From NCBI GenBank assembly GCA_036937835.1, contig CM072877.1, positions 18,592,001 to 18,656,000 of the forward strand: a DNA stretch of 64,000 nucleotides, written 5' to 3'. The stretch comes from Pampus argenteus (Eukaryota > Chordata > Actinopteri > Scombriformes > Stromateidae). Position 1 is the stretch's first letter. Each line of letters begins with the position of its first letter. The position numbers and the translations under genes are program-made. The notes under the pieces were generated by a model. It ran no database searches. It saw only the letters and a program-made list of their open reading frames with translations, and was not told where the DNA came from. This document shows, in pieces, positions 48,601-60,264 of the stretch.

Positions 48601-51600
48601 TCTCTTTCCACAATATCGATATATATCAGTCGACCTGTTGTTGTTTTTTTATTGAGTCTAATCCTGGCCTTGTCATGCAAGAAGCGAGTCATTTTAGAGC
48701 CCAGGCTGTGATTTGTGACATCCTCCGCACCTTTGCAGCCGACGTACGCAGGCTCCATGTTGTCTATCATCGTCTCTGAAACAGCTGAGCCACTGAGACG
48801 ATGTCTGTCCATGTCTGTGTGGGCTCTGCTGCATTGTTCAGGCCTGTTGTTTTAAAAGTAGACTTAAATTAGCATATCTGCACTTTCTTTTGCTGCTTTT
48901 GAAAAAAGAAATGATTTCATCTTAACTGCCCACACGCACAAGGCAGCAAGTTTCAAGAAAGACGCCCCCGTCTCCGTCTCCGTCTCTGTCTCTGTCTCTT
49001 ACACTCTGCATTTATTGTTTGAGTTTTTAACTTTTTTTTTTTTTACAGCTTTTATTTCCCCACTAACTTCAACAATAACACTCCAGTATTTTAATTTAGG
49101 TAGCCTAATGTAGCATTATGATTGTTTGTATGACATTATTTTGTCAAGCTTTCCTTTGAACATAAATCATTTCTAATGACTCTGCCTCTGCAGAGGTTCA
49201 TTAACTCCAAATAACGATGTGATCAAGAAATTTTGGTTTATTTGTGTTTTTGCAACATTGCAGAAAGAATATTATGAAGCAAAATTCAATATTTGCACAT
49301 TTATTTGATTTGGTAATACTTTGTTCTCTGGAGATGCAAAATTTAATATGTTTATCTGTCCTTATGTGACACTTTACAACGCGACATGTGGAGAGACAGA
49401 TTGTGCATTTGTGTTCAACACTTGTATTTGTACCTTTTTGTACATTAACACACTTTTCTCAGCTTTCTCCCCTCTGAGTTGAGGCCTACACAGCAGGCCA
49501 GTGAATAATGGATGTGTGTGCTGGGTGTTTCTCACCTTCCTCTGATTCATCACATTCCTCAATACTTCTGCTTCCTTAGATATTTCTGCTTATATTCTGT
49601 GTGGAGCTTTATCCACCCGTTTGTTAAATCTGTGTCTATTATATTCTGTGATAATAAACCGAATATCTTTGGGTTGCTGGATGTTGGTCGGGATAAAAAG
49701 AAAACATTTTAGGTTGCATCTGACTGACATTTTCACCATTTTCTGACCTTTTATAGATGATTAATCAAGAAGATAATTGACAGATTAATCAATAATGGAA
49801 AGAATAGTCCATGTCAAACTAGGGCTGCAACTAAGTATGAAGTACATTTACTTAACTCAACAAAGTTTTTCTTTTCATTGATGTGTTTTTACCCAAGTAG
49901 GATTTTGAATGCTGGCCTGATTTGTAATATTTTGGAGTATTTTTACATTATTATTTACACATTTAAAGGATCTGAGTACTTCTTCCACTGCTGATTGTTT
50001 TTGGTGAAACCTAACTCTGTTTTTTTAGTTAAAGACAGCGTAACCACAGGAGTCGAGGCCTTTAACCAGACACTGATTGCTCCATCCATCCTTCCTTCCC
50101 TTTCTGTTTCTCCGTCTCTGTCTGTGCAGTGAGCAGCCCATCTTCAGTACGCGGGCCCACGTCTTCCAGATCGACCCAAACACCAAGAAGAACTGGGTTC
50201 CCACAAGTAAACACGCTGTCACAGTCTCCTACTTCTACGACAGTACCAGGAATGTTTATCGAATCATCAGCCTGGATGGATCCAAGGTGTGTTTCTTAGC
50301 TTTATGTTTGCTAAAAAAAAATAATGAACAAAATATGATTTCTCACAAGTTGAAATAATTAAAACAGGTCATAAGTTAGACCTACCAGATTCTGTGTTTC
50401 TATATTTAGTAGTATTTAGATATATACTAGATAGATCTAAGAAAATCGTCAAACACATTTGGATCGTTGTTTTCGTGAATATACGCGCAGCTTGTCTGCC
50501 TCGGCCTGGCCTCTGTGGGCTGAAGCAGTGAAGGGGCGGTTGAGCCTGTCATATCTATGTGGCAGTGATTATTTTAGTCTTGAGAGAGGTGCAGGGGTGG
50601 AGTTAGCATACTTATGTAAGAGCTTCTCTGGGTAACTACTGTTGTTGTTGAACCAGCAGTAGTTAGCTGTGCTCTGCTGGAAATAGCAGAGATTGGGTGG
50701 GCTGGTGCTCGAGGACATTATTATCCAGACAACAATAAGTCTTCTCAGCGCAGAGAAAAAAAGAAAACACACACAATGTCAAATCTGTCTCGTTATGTTC
50801 TCATTTCCAAAAGAAAGCAAATTTATGAAATGTTTTTTAAAATGAAAGTACATTATATGACCACATTTGCTGAAAAACGTCTAATATTATTCATTTTTAG
50901 CCATGATGGTGGTGTGGCTATTCTGCAGCTATTGGATGGATTACATACAGACACACACACATTAATTGGAATAACTTTCCTCTGACTTTTCATTTTGATA
51001 TGCAAAAGGTTTATCTAACATGTATAAAAAATTTTAAGGTATTTGACGGATAAATCTCAACTCGAGGTCCACTTGTTCGCTTGTTCTGGAGCTTCCAACT
51101 ATGAGTTCAGCATCTGCTTCCAAGTTCAAGACGTGAATGAGTGACGGAGGTGCTCAGAAACATGAAGGGATTAAACATCTCCAGTTTCATGGCGCATAAG
51201 GAAACTCAATCTGCTGATGAGAACTGTGTGATACAGTAGAAAGCTCCAGAAAAGCGAGTAAATGGACCTTTTGAGATTATTTTATCGACTGCTATTACCA
51301 AGATGGAAAATAACCGGCACTAAAAGCATCTTTTATTTTAAAGAGACACCAGCAGTAAAAAATTTAAAACCATAAACCCACCTGTGCTCGCCTCTCTGTC
51401 AGCGCTGCCAGCGAAGCCTCCCACTCTGATCAATAACATCACAGTCAGTTGGACTCACTTTAGGACACCTCATTGACTGCTTCCTCTTAACCAAACAGTG
51501 GGAACACAAACCCACACACACACACAACACACACACACACACATTGGCCCCAGCGGATCACCATAACACTTCTGTATCAACTCTGCTTTTACAGTAAATG

Positions 51601-54600
51601 TTTATTTTACGGCACCTTTTGAATTTCACGTATTATTGTGCTTTTTTTTCCCAACAGGCCATTATCAACAGCACCATCACCCCCAACATGTCGTTCACAA
51701 AGACGTCGCAGAAGTTTGGCCAGTGGGCCGACAGCCGGGCCAACACTGTCTACGGCCTCGGCTTCTCGTCTGAGAGCCAGCTGGCCAAGGTGAGCACACG
51801 GCGACGAAAACACCTGCAGTGTGGCTTATTATTATTATTATTATTATTATTATTTATAAGTAACAATATAGTTTGAATAAGTCAGAGCTTGCTCCTGTTA
51901 TTTTAGTTTGCAGACAAGTTCGCTGAGTTCAAGGAGGCAGCGCGGTTAGCTAAGGAGAAGTCTCAGGAGAAGATGGAGCTCACCAGCACTCCCTCTCAGG
52001 TAACGAACATAACCGAAGAAGAACCGACCCAACCATATAAATTCAGGTTTATAAACAATAAAGGATGCCCAATCGCCACAATGTCATTATCTCATGAATT
52101 TATGCTTTGTTCAGTTTGTTTTCTGCTCCGTCTGCGCTGACACTGTTAATTATTGCGGTTTCCTGCGATCTACTTAGTTTGATTCATCTGGTACCGGCAG
52201 TTAATATCTGTGTGTTTTATACATAATGATGACAGACCTGCAGGTGGTGTAGATCATATTTACTACACCCCACGCTTTGATCGACATCTGCCATTCAGCA
52301 TCTGTTAATTCAATATTAACATGTTAACAAGGCAACAAGCTCCCTGCAGCACCATCACTGCGCATTAGAAATAGATGATAAATGAATGATATCATGTACC
52401 ACAGCTCCCGTGGCACTAGTTACGAGTGTTTAGCTGTTTTATGTTGCACTCATTGCTCACATTATGTTAACACTGTGTGCGGCTTGTTTGCTCTCCTGAA
52501 CGATTCCTTCTCAGGGTGGAGCTGTAAAAAGAAATGTGTTGTCAGTCAACAAACCTGGTAAAAAGAAGGTAAAAAGAAGCTGGATCCAATCATTTTCATG
52601 ACTATGGTGGCCCTTTTCCCCCCAGTCTTTCCTCAGTTAATAATACAAGTCCACTCCCTCAGGTCTCTCCTCACACTGTTGCTTCTCTGGGACTTTACAG
52701 GGGCTATATGTAAGAATTTTAGATTAAAATAAAAATAAATAAAATATCAGTGGATTTCACTGATGTTTACACATACAATCTATCACTTATTGTCATTGTT
52801 TTGGTATCATAAGCAAGTCTGTCAGTCTTTAACAACCTAATGTCAGACTAACAACCAGAGGAACCTCGTTTCTTGTGGATTTTCCTGCACAAAACCTCCC
52901 ACAGACGACCCTCCAGTTCCCCTTTCATGCTCTCAAAAAGTGACAGTCAGCTGCAATTAGGGACATTTGAGCAGTTGCCAATGACAACTATTATTAATAA
53001 AATTAAAAGTGAAAATATACACAGTTGTCTTCAGAAACATGGAGTCACTATTTCTTAATCACTTTGTCTGAAATGTGCATTCAATGGAAGTGAAACGTAA
53101 AAAAGTATAGTAGAAATAATGAAGGAAGGAATCTACATTTCAGCAGAAAATCCTGTTCAATTTTGAGAGCAAAGAATCATTAACTTCATCTTTATTACAA
53201 GATTTTTATTAGAAGATTTGTTGTGTCTCGAAATACAAACTCACAACAATATTTTGACATTTTGGGAATAAGATTTGTCACATTCTTGCTGAGAGTTACA
53301 TGAGCCGTTCAATACCACCCCCATGTGTCTGTAAATATGAAGCTAACCTGCCAGTAGCTGGTTAGCATGCTGACGTTAGCATTTAGCTACTGTTTCTCTA
53401 GTTTTACATTTTAGGGCCAACAAATGAATTGGTTAAATGGCCATAATAACTGACAGATTAATCAATAATTATAATAATAGTTTCAACCCTACTGAGAGCC
53501 TGTTAGCTTAGCTTAGCATACAAGACTGGTAACAGTAGAAAACCACTAGCCTGGCTCTGTGTGAAGGGTAAAAAAATCTGGCTTTCGTTTTCACCCTGAT
53601 TAAACAAGCAAGATATAACTTGTTGATCAATAAGTTTTAGAGGTGCTAGTGAGCAGATTTTGCTTTGGACAGAGCCAGCTAGCTGTTTCCCCTGTTTTAG
53701 GTCTTACTGCTGGGCTAAGCTAACAAAAGCTAAGCTGAGCTGTAGCTTCATATTTAAAACACAGACAAGTGACGTATCAATATTCTCGTCTAACTCTATG
53801 CAAAAGAGTGAGTGAAGGTATTTCTCAAAATGTAGAACTGTTTTAAAAAAAACATGCACTTTTTGTTTTTTCTAATCGTATTTTTCTGTTTCAGGAGTCC
53901 GCCACGGGTGATCTGCTGTCACCTTTGACCTCAGAGAGCATCAATGGTACAGATGATGAGAGAGTCACACCGGACACACCTCAGCACCCTGAAGCCAGAG
54001 CAGAGCCTTCCCAGAATGCACTGCCCTTCTCACACAGGTAAGTCAGAGGTCTAAGCACTTTGTTCTGTACATGTGACATCATTGCACGTCTTTGATGATG
54101 TTATTTAAAGGGGTGTTGCCATTCTTTGAGAAGCAGTAATTAGCAAATGCATTATTGTTGCTGCTAGCATGGCTGTAGACGCCGTATAAGCCAAAAATAA
54201 CCAATCATGAAAATAATCAACAGTTGCATCCTTATTGACAGTCGTTTTTTCCGCTCTCCTCACGTCCTTCCAGTTCATCCAACATCAATAAACACTGGGA
54301 GGCAGAGTTGGCAGCACTTAAGGGGAACAATGCTAAGCTAACGGCGGCGCTACTCGAGTCCACAGCCAACGTCAAACAGTGGAAACACCAGCTGGCAGCC
54401 TATCAGGAAGAAGCTGAGAGGCTACACAAACGGGTAACACACTGGATTAGCTTTTTTTTTAACTGTGTTGTGATGATGTTTGATGTCAGTCTGAAGGTTT
54501 TTATGGTTTTTGTTTTCCAGGTGACGGAGCTGGAGTGCGTCAGCAGTCAAACAACAGTGATCAAATCTCAAAAGACGGAGCTCAACCAAACAATAGAAGA

Positions 54601-55386
54601 GCTGGAGGTGGCTTTGAAAGATAAAGAGGAAGTATGTCCTGAATGAGCGCGAATAACGATTCATTATAGATTTACTGGTCTGAAAATATTCACATTTGAT
54701 AAGATGGAGACGATTAATTGATTATCAAAATAGTTGCAGATTAATTTAACAGTTACACCTAATCAATGAATCGACTAACCGTTGTGGCCTTAGTCTGCTG
54801 AGCTCTTAAACGCTGATATGTTTCTAATATTTGCTGTTTCTGTAACTGTTTCCAGGAGTTGGAGCAGCTCAAAGCAGAGGTGGAGCGTGCCAGCGAGTTT
54901 CAGTCTGAGAAAGATTCACTTGCACAGAAACTACAGGTGAGCAAAACGCTGCAGCTGATTGGACAAATGTGTTGTTACTAATGCCACGTTCACGCTATGT
55001 CGGATGGATGGGAAGGAAAGATTTCCATTATTTTTTGTAATTTCCCAGTTTGGGATTAATAAAGTCTATCTATCTATGTTTAATACACTCTAATTTCAGG
55101 ATGACTTCCAGTACACGTGTGACATTTTTCATACTTTCAGATGTATAATAAGTCCTCTGACGTCTGTAGAAGTATAATCTAACATCGTTTGTGTCAGGAC
55201 ACGGAGTCGAGGAACCAGACGTTGGAGTCACAGCTGAGCGATCTGGAGCAGCGTCTGGAGAGCAACCAGCAGGAGAGAGAAGCCTTCCGCACGAACCTGC
55301 GCTCCCTGCTGGAGCTGCTCGACAGCAAGATCTTCGAGCTGACGGAGCTGCGAGACACGCTGTCCAAGCTCATCGAGGGCAGCTAG
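42981..55386 (+). CDS. homer1: Homer protein homolog 1 (postsynaptic scaffold)
   Basis: Nine coding exons: 42981-42985, 50130-50286, 51658-51789, 51907-51999, 53895-54037, 54274-54433, 54521-54631, 54856-54936 and 55198-55386. They give 356 residues against 354 in human HOMER1. Residues 1-110 form the EVH1 domain, which binds PPxxF motifs in group I mGluRs, IP3 and ryanodine receptors and Shank; the ligand-site residues F14, W24 and G89 are present. The KEKSQEKMELTSTPSQ linker follows. The C-terminal half is a coiled coil with leucine-zipper character (TELNQTIEELE ... SQLSDLEQRLES ... LTELRDTLSKLIEGS) that tetramerises the long Homer forms. Exon 1 carries only ATGGG, as in other Homer genes, and intron 1 is about 7.1 kb. 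Intron 5 is only 236 bp. A possible 54-nt cassette exon lies at 52,515-52,568. Homer1 converges on jmy, as in human. Confidence 0.97.
43175..43460 (+). repeat. Dispersed fish repeat (TTAAAGGATGAG family), forward copy
   Basis: Starts at TTTAAAGGATGAGTGTACAC, passes GTCTTAAAACAACAAGTCAG and AATGGAAGTGATG, and ends at CAACAGGAAACACAAAGAGG. It shares ordered blocks with 13,440-13,800, 12,290-12,560 (reverse) and 36,525-36,680. It lies in homer1 intron 1. Confidence 0.65.
43888..43909 (+). repeat. (GAT)n microsatellite
   Basis: Seven GAT units in homer1 intron 1. A (TTG)n tract lies in the same intron at 43,077-43,098. Confidence 0.85.
44757..44798 (+). repeat. (CGTG)n/(TG)n compound microsatellite
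   Basis: CGTG units run into TG units and then GAGTGAGTGTGTG, in homer1 intron 1. Alternating purine-pyrimidine sequence of this kind can adopt Z-DNA. Confidence 0.8.
44800..45080. other. Higher-complexity GC-rich patch in homer1 intron 1
   Basis: This patch contrasts with the AT-rich intron around it, for example GTTGCCGTGACGACGCGGCA and CCTGCGTCTAGCAAG. It contains no open frame. A regulatory role is possible but unproven. Confidence 0.2.
45537..45612 (+). repeat. (GATA)n microsatellite
   Basis: About 18 GATA units with one GGATA interruption near 45,600. This is the longest simple tetranucleotide array in the window, in homer1 intron 1. Confidence 0.97.
47690..48065 (+). repeat. Dispersed fish repeat (AAATATCTCAATAATTATTGG family)
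   Basis: Contains ATGCATGAAATTTGGCACAG, then GTCCTCAGAGGATGAATCCT, TATAGCACCACCAGCAGGTC, and an internal second round (ATTGGATGGATTATCCTGAA). I recognise it as one of the most abundant percomorph interspersed repeats. The internal duplication of the GGTTCAGATATTCA block is typical. It lies in homer1 intron 1. Confidence 0.65.
48969..48999 (+). repeat. (CCGTCT)/(CTGTCT)n microsatellite
   Basis: Hexanucleotide units in which CCGTCT grades into CTGTCT, consistent with CpG decay along the array. Confidence 0.8.
51826..51854 (+). repeat. (TTA)n microsatellite in homer1 intron 3
   Basis: About nine TTA units fill much of the 117-bp intron between homer1 exons 3 and 4. A (CA)n tract at 51,513-51,543 lies in the preceding intron. 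Confidence 0.85.
52515..52568 (+). CDS. homer1: Candidate 54-nt cassette exon of homer1
   Basis: A pyrimidine-rich acceptor (CCTTCTCAG) is followed by 54 bases that are open in phase 0. A GT donor (AAG|GTAAAA) follows. Both flanking homer1 introns are also phase 0, so inclusion would add 18 residues (GGAVKRNVLSVNKPGKKK) between TPSQ and ESATG without a frame change. The insert is basic. It is not in the reference Homer1 proteins I recall, so it may be a lineage-specific alternative exon or chance. Confidence 0.35.
53250..53810 (+). repeat. Dispersed fish repeat (TTTTGGGAATAMG / GCTAAGCTAA family)
   Basis: Begins ATTTTGACATTTTGGGAATA, passes TGCTGAGAGTTACATGAGCC and CTGCCAGTAGCTGGTTAGC, and ends with repeated GCTAAGCTAA / TAGCTTAGCTTAGC words. 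It is a well-known percomorph repeat; matching parts occur at 57,705-57,820 and 58,255-58,490. It fills most of homer1 intron 4 before exon 5. Confidence 0.65.
55010..55078 (+). mobile_element. 3' tail of a LINE/SINE-type retroelement
   Basis: AATTTCCCAGTTTGGGATTA followed by AATAAAGTCTATCTATCTAT is the typical 3' end of fish non-LTR retroelements, terminating in a (TCTA)n tail. A second copy ends at about 60,733. Only the tail is kept; no coding remnant is visible. Confidence 0.5.
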
Positions 55387-55676
55387 AGAGACGAACACAC
55401 ACACACACACGCTTCTTTTCACCCTCATATGTTACTCACTGCATGTTGGCACTCACTTTAACTTGAAACTTTTTTTTTTGTCAACATGAATATAATATGT
55501 TTACACACAACTTTATGCATTAACGGTACACACACACACACACACACAGTTTGCTACGTCCATGTACTCATACACAGCTCGGTACATGTTTACAAACAGC
55601 CAAGTAAACCGACTTTGCTTGGACTACGCCTTCCCTCTGCTCCGCTCTGGATTATTCTTGACTCTCTTAAGAGAAA

Positions 55677-55682
55677 AATAAA
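55677..55682 (+). other. homer1: homer1 polyadenylation signal (candidate)
   Basis: AATAAA lies 290 bases after the homer1 stop and is followed within 35 bases by a U-rich and GU-rich stretch (TTTATTTTATTTTATTTTAT, then TTTTGTCTGTTTG). That is the expected layout of a cleavage site. Longer 3' ends are possible. Confidence 0.6.
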
Positions 55683-57704
55683 CTCTTTATTTTATTTTAT
55701 TTTATTTATTTTGTCTGTTTGAGGGGATTTTTGCTTTCTGCTCCTTTGATCATAAACTTTTAAGAAACCGTTTTTCAGCTTCGTTTTGGTGCATTTCTCC
55801 GTCTTCTTCTTCTTCTTCGTTAAAGAACCAGTGTGAAGGATTTAGTGGTGAAACCCTTTCTGTGGAGCCAGTGTTTGGTTTGTCCATTCTGGGCTACTGT
55901 AGAAACATGGCGGGCTCAGTGGAAGAGGACCCGCTCCCTCTGTAGATATAAAGGGCTCATTCTGACGTAACAAACACATCGATTATTCGCCAATTAAAAC
56001 ATACATGTTCCATTTCAAGTGCGTTCAGCTAGATGCCACTAAATTCTACACACTGCACCTTTAAAACCAACGTCATCGCCAGCCAAATGAACACCTTTGG
56101 GAGTCACATGAGAAGGACTTTTCCTACACTTCCAGCTTGGACAGCGGGTTGAGTGTCACAGAAGAAGAGACGACAGCCAACCTCCCCCCCCCTCCGTCAG
56201 AAAACGACTTAAACAATATATGAGCAATACAAAAAGGGAGCATCAGAGGGTAAAAACAAACTTAACACTCTCACTTTCAGGTAATTTTCTCCTCTCTCGG
56301 ATAAGCGTGGCGGGAATTTAAATCAAGTCTTTCTTTCTATACACTTTTTTTTAAGAATACGACTAGTGCACTTGTAAAAATGAAGTTTGTGTGTGTGAGT
56401 GAATCTGATTCTCTCGTTTTCTTTCCTCTTTTTCTGTTTTTTGTTGCAACTTTTTTGAAGTGCAATGATTGAACCTTTTTTTTTGTTAATTTATTACTAA
56501 AGTAACTGTTACTGGAGATGATTATCATGAAAGTTGTACAAAGAAAAGATCTTTATTTACATTTCTTTTTAACTGTCTGGTACGTGGGTGTTAAGTTAAG
56601 CTGTTTGTTTGTTTTTCTAAAAACTGAAATGAACGTATAGCAGTTTGAATTTGAAGAGAATCTTTTTTTTTTTTTCCTTTTTGCCAAATACATTTTTCCT
56701 GTACAGATATGAGTTTTTGCTGATGTTGCCTTTGGTACAGCGATGCATCAATGGTAGCGAACTGCAGTACTTTGTGGGATTTACTCTTGCCAAAAATTCA
56801 GCAACGTCGGAGGAACACGAGACGATATAAAACACCTGAAGATCACTATTTAAGGGCTTGTTGTTGGAGACTTGAATGACTTTATCACATCGACAAATGA
56901 TGAATATGATCAGCTTGAAAGGGAATAACATTTGAATAAGAAATTTTAAATGTTGACTATACCACACGCTTAAAAACACAAATTGTAATTTTGAGTTTAT
57001 AGTAAAACAAAACCAAATGAAAATCATGTGTCTGTTCTTTCACAACCTGGAGGTCGTCTTCAAACAGCAAGACGCAATCAAAAAAATAAACATTTTGGTG
57101 CTTAATTTTATTTTCAAAAGGGAAATATACATATATATATATATAGATATATATAATTGAGATATAGAAAGCAGGAAGGAATGTCATGATAGGAAACATG
57201 ATGCAACAAAAAGAAAAACATTAAAAGTATGTTTTAAAAAAATCTTTAAAATATGAAGTTTCAATAAATACTTCAATACATTTAGGCATGCGGATATATT
57301 TTCATGATTTACATTTCATTACAGTATAATTCATAATATGACTTTCATTGTAATTATTGCACTTACGTTTGTGATGGGTTCATCCTCAAACCACATGTCA
57401 CATGCATAAGGTCACACAAGTCAAAGGTCAAACATGGCGTCTTGTTCAAGGTGGAAGAAAATCTACGATTCACAACAAAAAGGTTTAAAAAAAAAAAAAA
57501 ACCCACAATGGTTCAATAAGCCAAAATATAAAAAAAAAAAAAGAAAATGAGAGCAGAGTCACTCAAAATATCTGCTGCTGAGGTTTACAGTTACAGTACA
57601 CGATGTTGGCATTAAAAGTCTGGTCATGAATAATGAGTGAATACAGTCACGTGATGTTTAAAACGCTGAGCAGCAGTCTATCTGAATGGCAGCTGGAACT
57701 CTGT

Positions 57705-58490
57705 ATGTTTTTAGGAAAAGTTTGATATTTTGGGAAATACGCTTTTTCACTTTGGCTCCGTCCAACAGTTTAAAAATCAATCTACCAACATCTCTAAAAC
57801 TCTGCTAATTAAAAAAAATTAAAGTGTAGTTTTAAAAAGTTATTAACACATCCAGCAGAAAAAAACATCAACATTCATTTTGAGTTGTGTTTGTGTCCAT
57901 CTGATGGATGCAAGTTCAATATTCACTTTCTTTTTTGCTTCGTTTTGATCTCCACAACATCCTGAAATAAATGTGTGAACTTGGTGAACTACTTTAATGA
58001 CTTTATTTAGGACAGATAAAGACCAACCCATCTGTAAACAGAACAAAACATTGATCTTTATGTTAAGGTTTCTACGCAGGCAGTGTTTGTTTGATTCATC
58101 AGAGCTTTTTTGCACAGCAGTGAGAGAACTGAAACGTTTATGTTGCGTTAAAGTCGACTCTTCAACATAAAACACAGAGAGCAACAGGACAGGAAATATG
58201 TGATCTGATAATAAACAGTCCAGCAACAAAATAGAAGACATATTTTTAGTTTTATGGATGCTGCTCGGTGGATTTTCTGACCTTTGGATACAACCAGGCT
58301 AGCAGTTTCCCTTATTTCCTATTCTTTATGCTAAGCTAAGCTAATCATTTGCTGGCTGTTTAATCTCTCTATTGTCTTATTCTGTCTACAACCCAAACTA
58401 GTTGGCATCTAATCGATTAATCGACTAATTATTGCAGCCGTGTTCTCATCTAAAGCCAATTAGTGTCTTTTTCAAAATGTCTCAACTATT
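57705..58490 (+). repeat. Dispersed fish repeat, split copy
   Basis: The left part (57,705-57,820: TTTGATATTTTGGGAAATAC, then GCTTTTTCACTTTGGCTC) and the right part (58,255-58,490: AGGCTAGCAGTTTCCC, ATGCTAAGCTAAGCTAATCA) match the two halves of the repeat at 53,250-53,810. About 430 bp of other sequence separates them, so an insertion or a second partial copy is likely. Confidence 0.5.
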
Positions 58491-58771
58491 CCTTTAAATG
58501 AACTTGATGAATAACCTGTTAGATTCAGGTGAGTTTTTTGGTCAAAGACGAGTTTGACACAATTCATACATAATAAGAGACTTGAATAAAATCACACACA
58601 TCAAACTCAAACAACTCAAAAAAAAAAAATTACCTTAAAGGAGAAAAAATAACAGCAACTTTGAAAACAAGGCAGTGGAAAGAGAATGACAGTAAAACCA
58701 AAACAAAATAAATATAAACGTCACACGATGCAAATGTTGTCAGGTCTGGAGAGCAGGAGGCAGTCTGCTCG

Positions 58772-58784
58772 CCAGCAGGGGGCG
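58772..58784 (+). promoter_or_regulatory. CTCF-like motif between convergent genes
   Basis: CCAGCAGGGGGCG is a near-perfect CTCF core. It lies in the homer1-jmy gap. Occupancy cannot be judged from sequence. Confidence 0.35.
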
Positions 58785-58859
58785 ATGAAGCTTCAGCTGA
58801 AGCTAGTTCAACATTATCTGTAAAGACCTCATGAACAACTTAATCACACCTGGAGCTGC

Positions 58860-59160
58860 AACAATTGTTTTGGTTTGTTTTGGGGTTTTTTAAATTATCA
58901 ATTAATATTTTAGTCCATAAAAAGCCAGAAAAATGTGTAAAAATTCCCATCAGAATTTCCTGAAGCTCTAGAAAATGTCTTTAAATGTTTTCTTCAAACA
59001 ATGATTCAAAACCCCCAAAAATATTCAGTTTCACAAAGATATAAAAACATAACAGCAACAAATCCTCACAGGGGAGAAGCTGCAACCAGATCATAATTTT
59101 GAGTTTCTGCATGAAAAATGAAAATTAACCTGTCAGTAAAAAAATTAATTAGAGCTAATT
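58860..59160 (+). repeat. Dispersed fish repeat (AATCGATTA family)
   Basis: GAGCTGCAACAATTG, TCAATTAATATTTTAGTCCA and TTCAAAACCCCCAAAAATAT are shared in order with 41,295-41,520. This is a diverged copy near the jmy 3' end. Confidence 0.6.
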
Positions 59161-60264
59161 TACATCTTCTTCCTGAAACACTCGTCAGTTCCAACAACGA
59201 AGCTTTTTCAGTTTCAGTTACACATCACAGGATCTTTAAGAGTAATTAAACAGCAGGGAAGGATAACGGAGAATAATTACTTTTCATTGGGGGGGGGGTC
59301 CTCTCTGTATATATATTAAAATATTACACTATATCCATCCAACTACTGAAGCTAAAATCAAGTAATCATTTATATTTCAACAGGCGCTGCAATATAAATG
59401 TAAATATATTAAAAATACTGATGTGGTGTTAACAGCATCCTTCAGAAGAGGACAACAACTATTTATTCATAAATCATCTTAAAAGCTGCAGCTGTTTGTG
59501 TGATAATACTTGCAGCAACAATTTCATCCATCTCAGGAAATCTCTGTAGCATGTAAACGGTTGATTATTTTGATCTTATCCTAACATGAACTTTTCCCAC
59601 TTATATATATATTATATATATATATAGTGATTGAGATTTAAACTCAAGTTTTATATCCTGCTCCTCTTGTTATATCATTTACTTTACTCTATGTTTGTAT
59701 TTCTACACGTATATCACATTTTTCTTTCCACCAGGTTGATAAACGAATGACTGAATGACTAGAAAACCAACAGCTCCACCTTCAGGATGTAGCAAATTAA
59801 GGAGATGGAGATTGCTTATAATGTTTAGGCATTTTTTAAGCACTGAAATACACAGTATAAGTACTGTAAAAGTGTACAGCAAACATATAGAGTGAAGAGT
59901 TAAGTGACAGGAATGTAAAAATAACAACACTCACTTCCTAAAACAAACCCACCACAGCAAACTACAGTACGAGTCCGACATGTAGACTGACATAATGAGA
60001 GGTTAGAGGTTGTATCCTCGCCAACAATGCCACAGCAACAACATAAAAAAAGATTAGTGGTCCATCTTTACAAACAACACACACAGAAGTATGAAAAAAA
60101 CATACCTCTGAGCAGTTTTCTGATATAAAAAAAATTAAGGTTTTTGTTTCAATTGCACCAAGGTATCTCCGGAGGGTTTAACCCCACTTTGTCTGCTTCA
60201 CTTGGGTAGTTTTGGCTCCACATATCCAAGGTGAAAAAAACAAACGCTCTTCCACTGAGCCGAA

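Larger units (their letters stand above)
55690..60264. other. Convergent gap between homer1 and jmy
   Basis: No coding frame. It probably holds the jmy 3' UTR on the right and any longer homer1 3' UTR on the left. It contains an (AT)n tract at 57,126-57,157, repeats at 57,705-57,820, 58,255-58,490 and 58,860-59,160, and a CTCF-like motif at 58,772-58,784. I could not single out one jmy polyadenylation signal. Confidence 0.5.
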
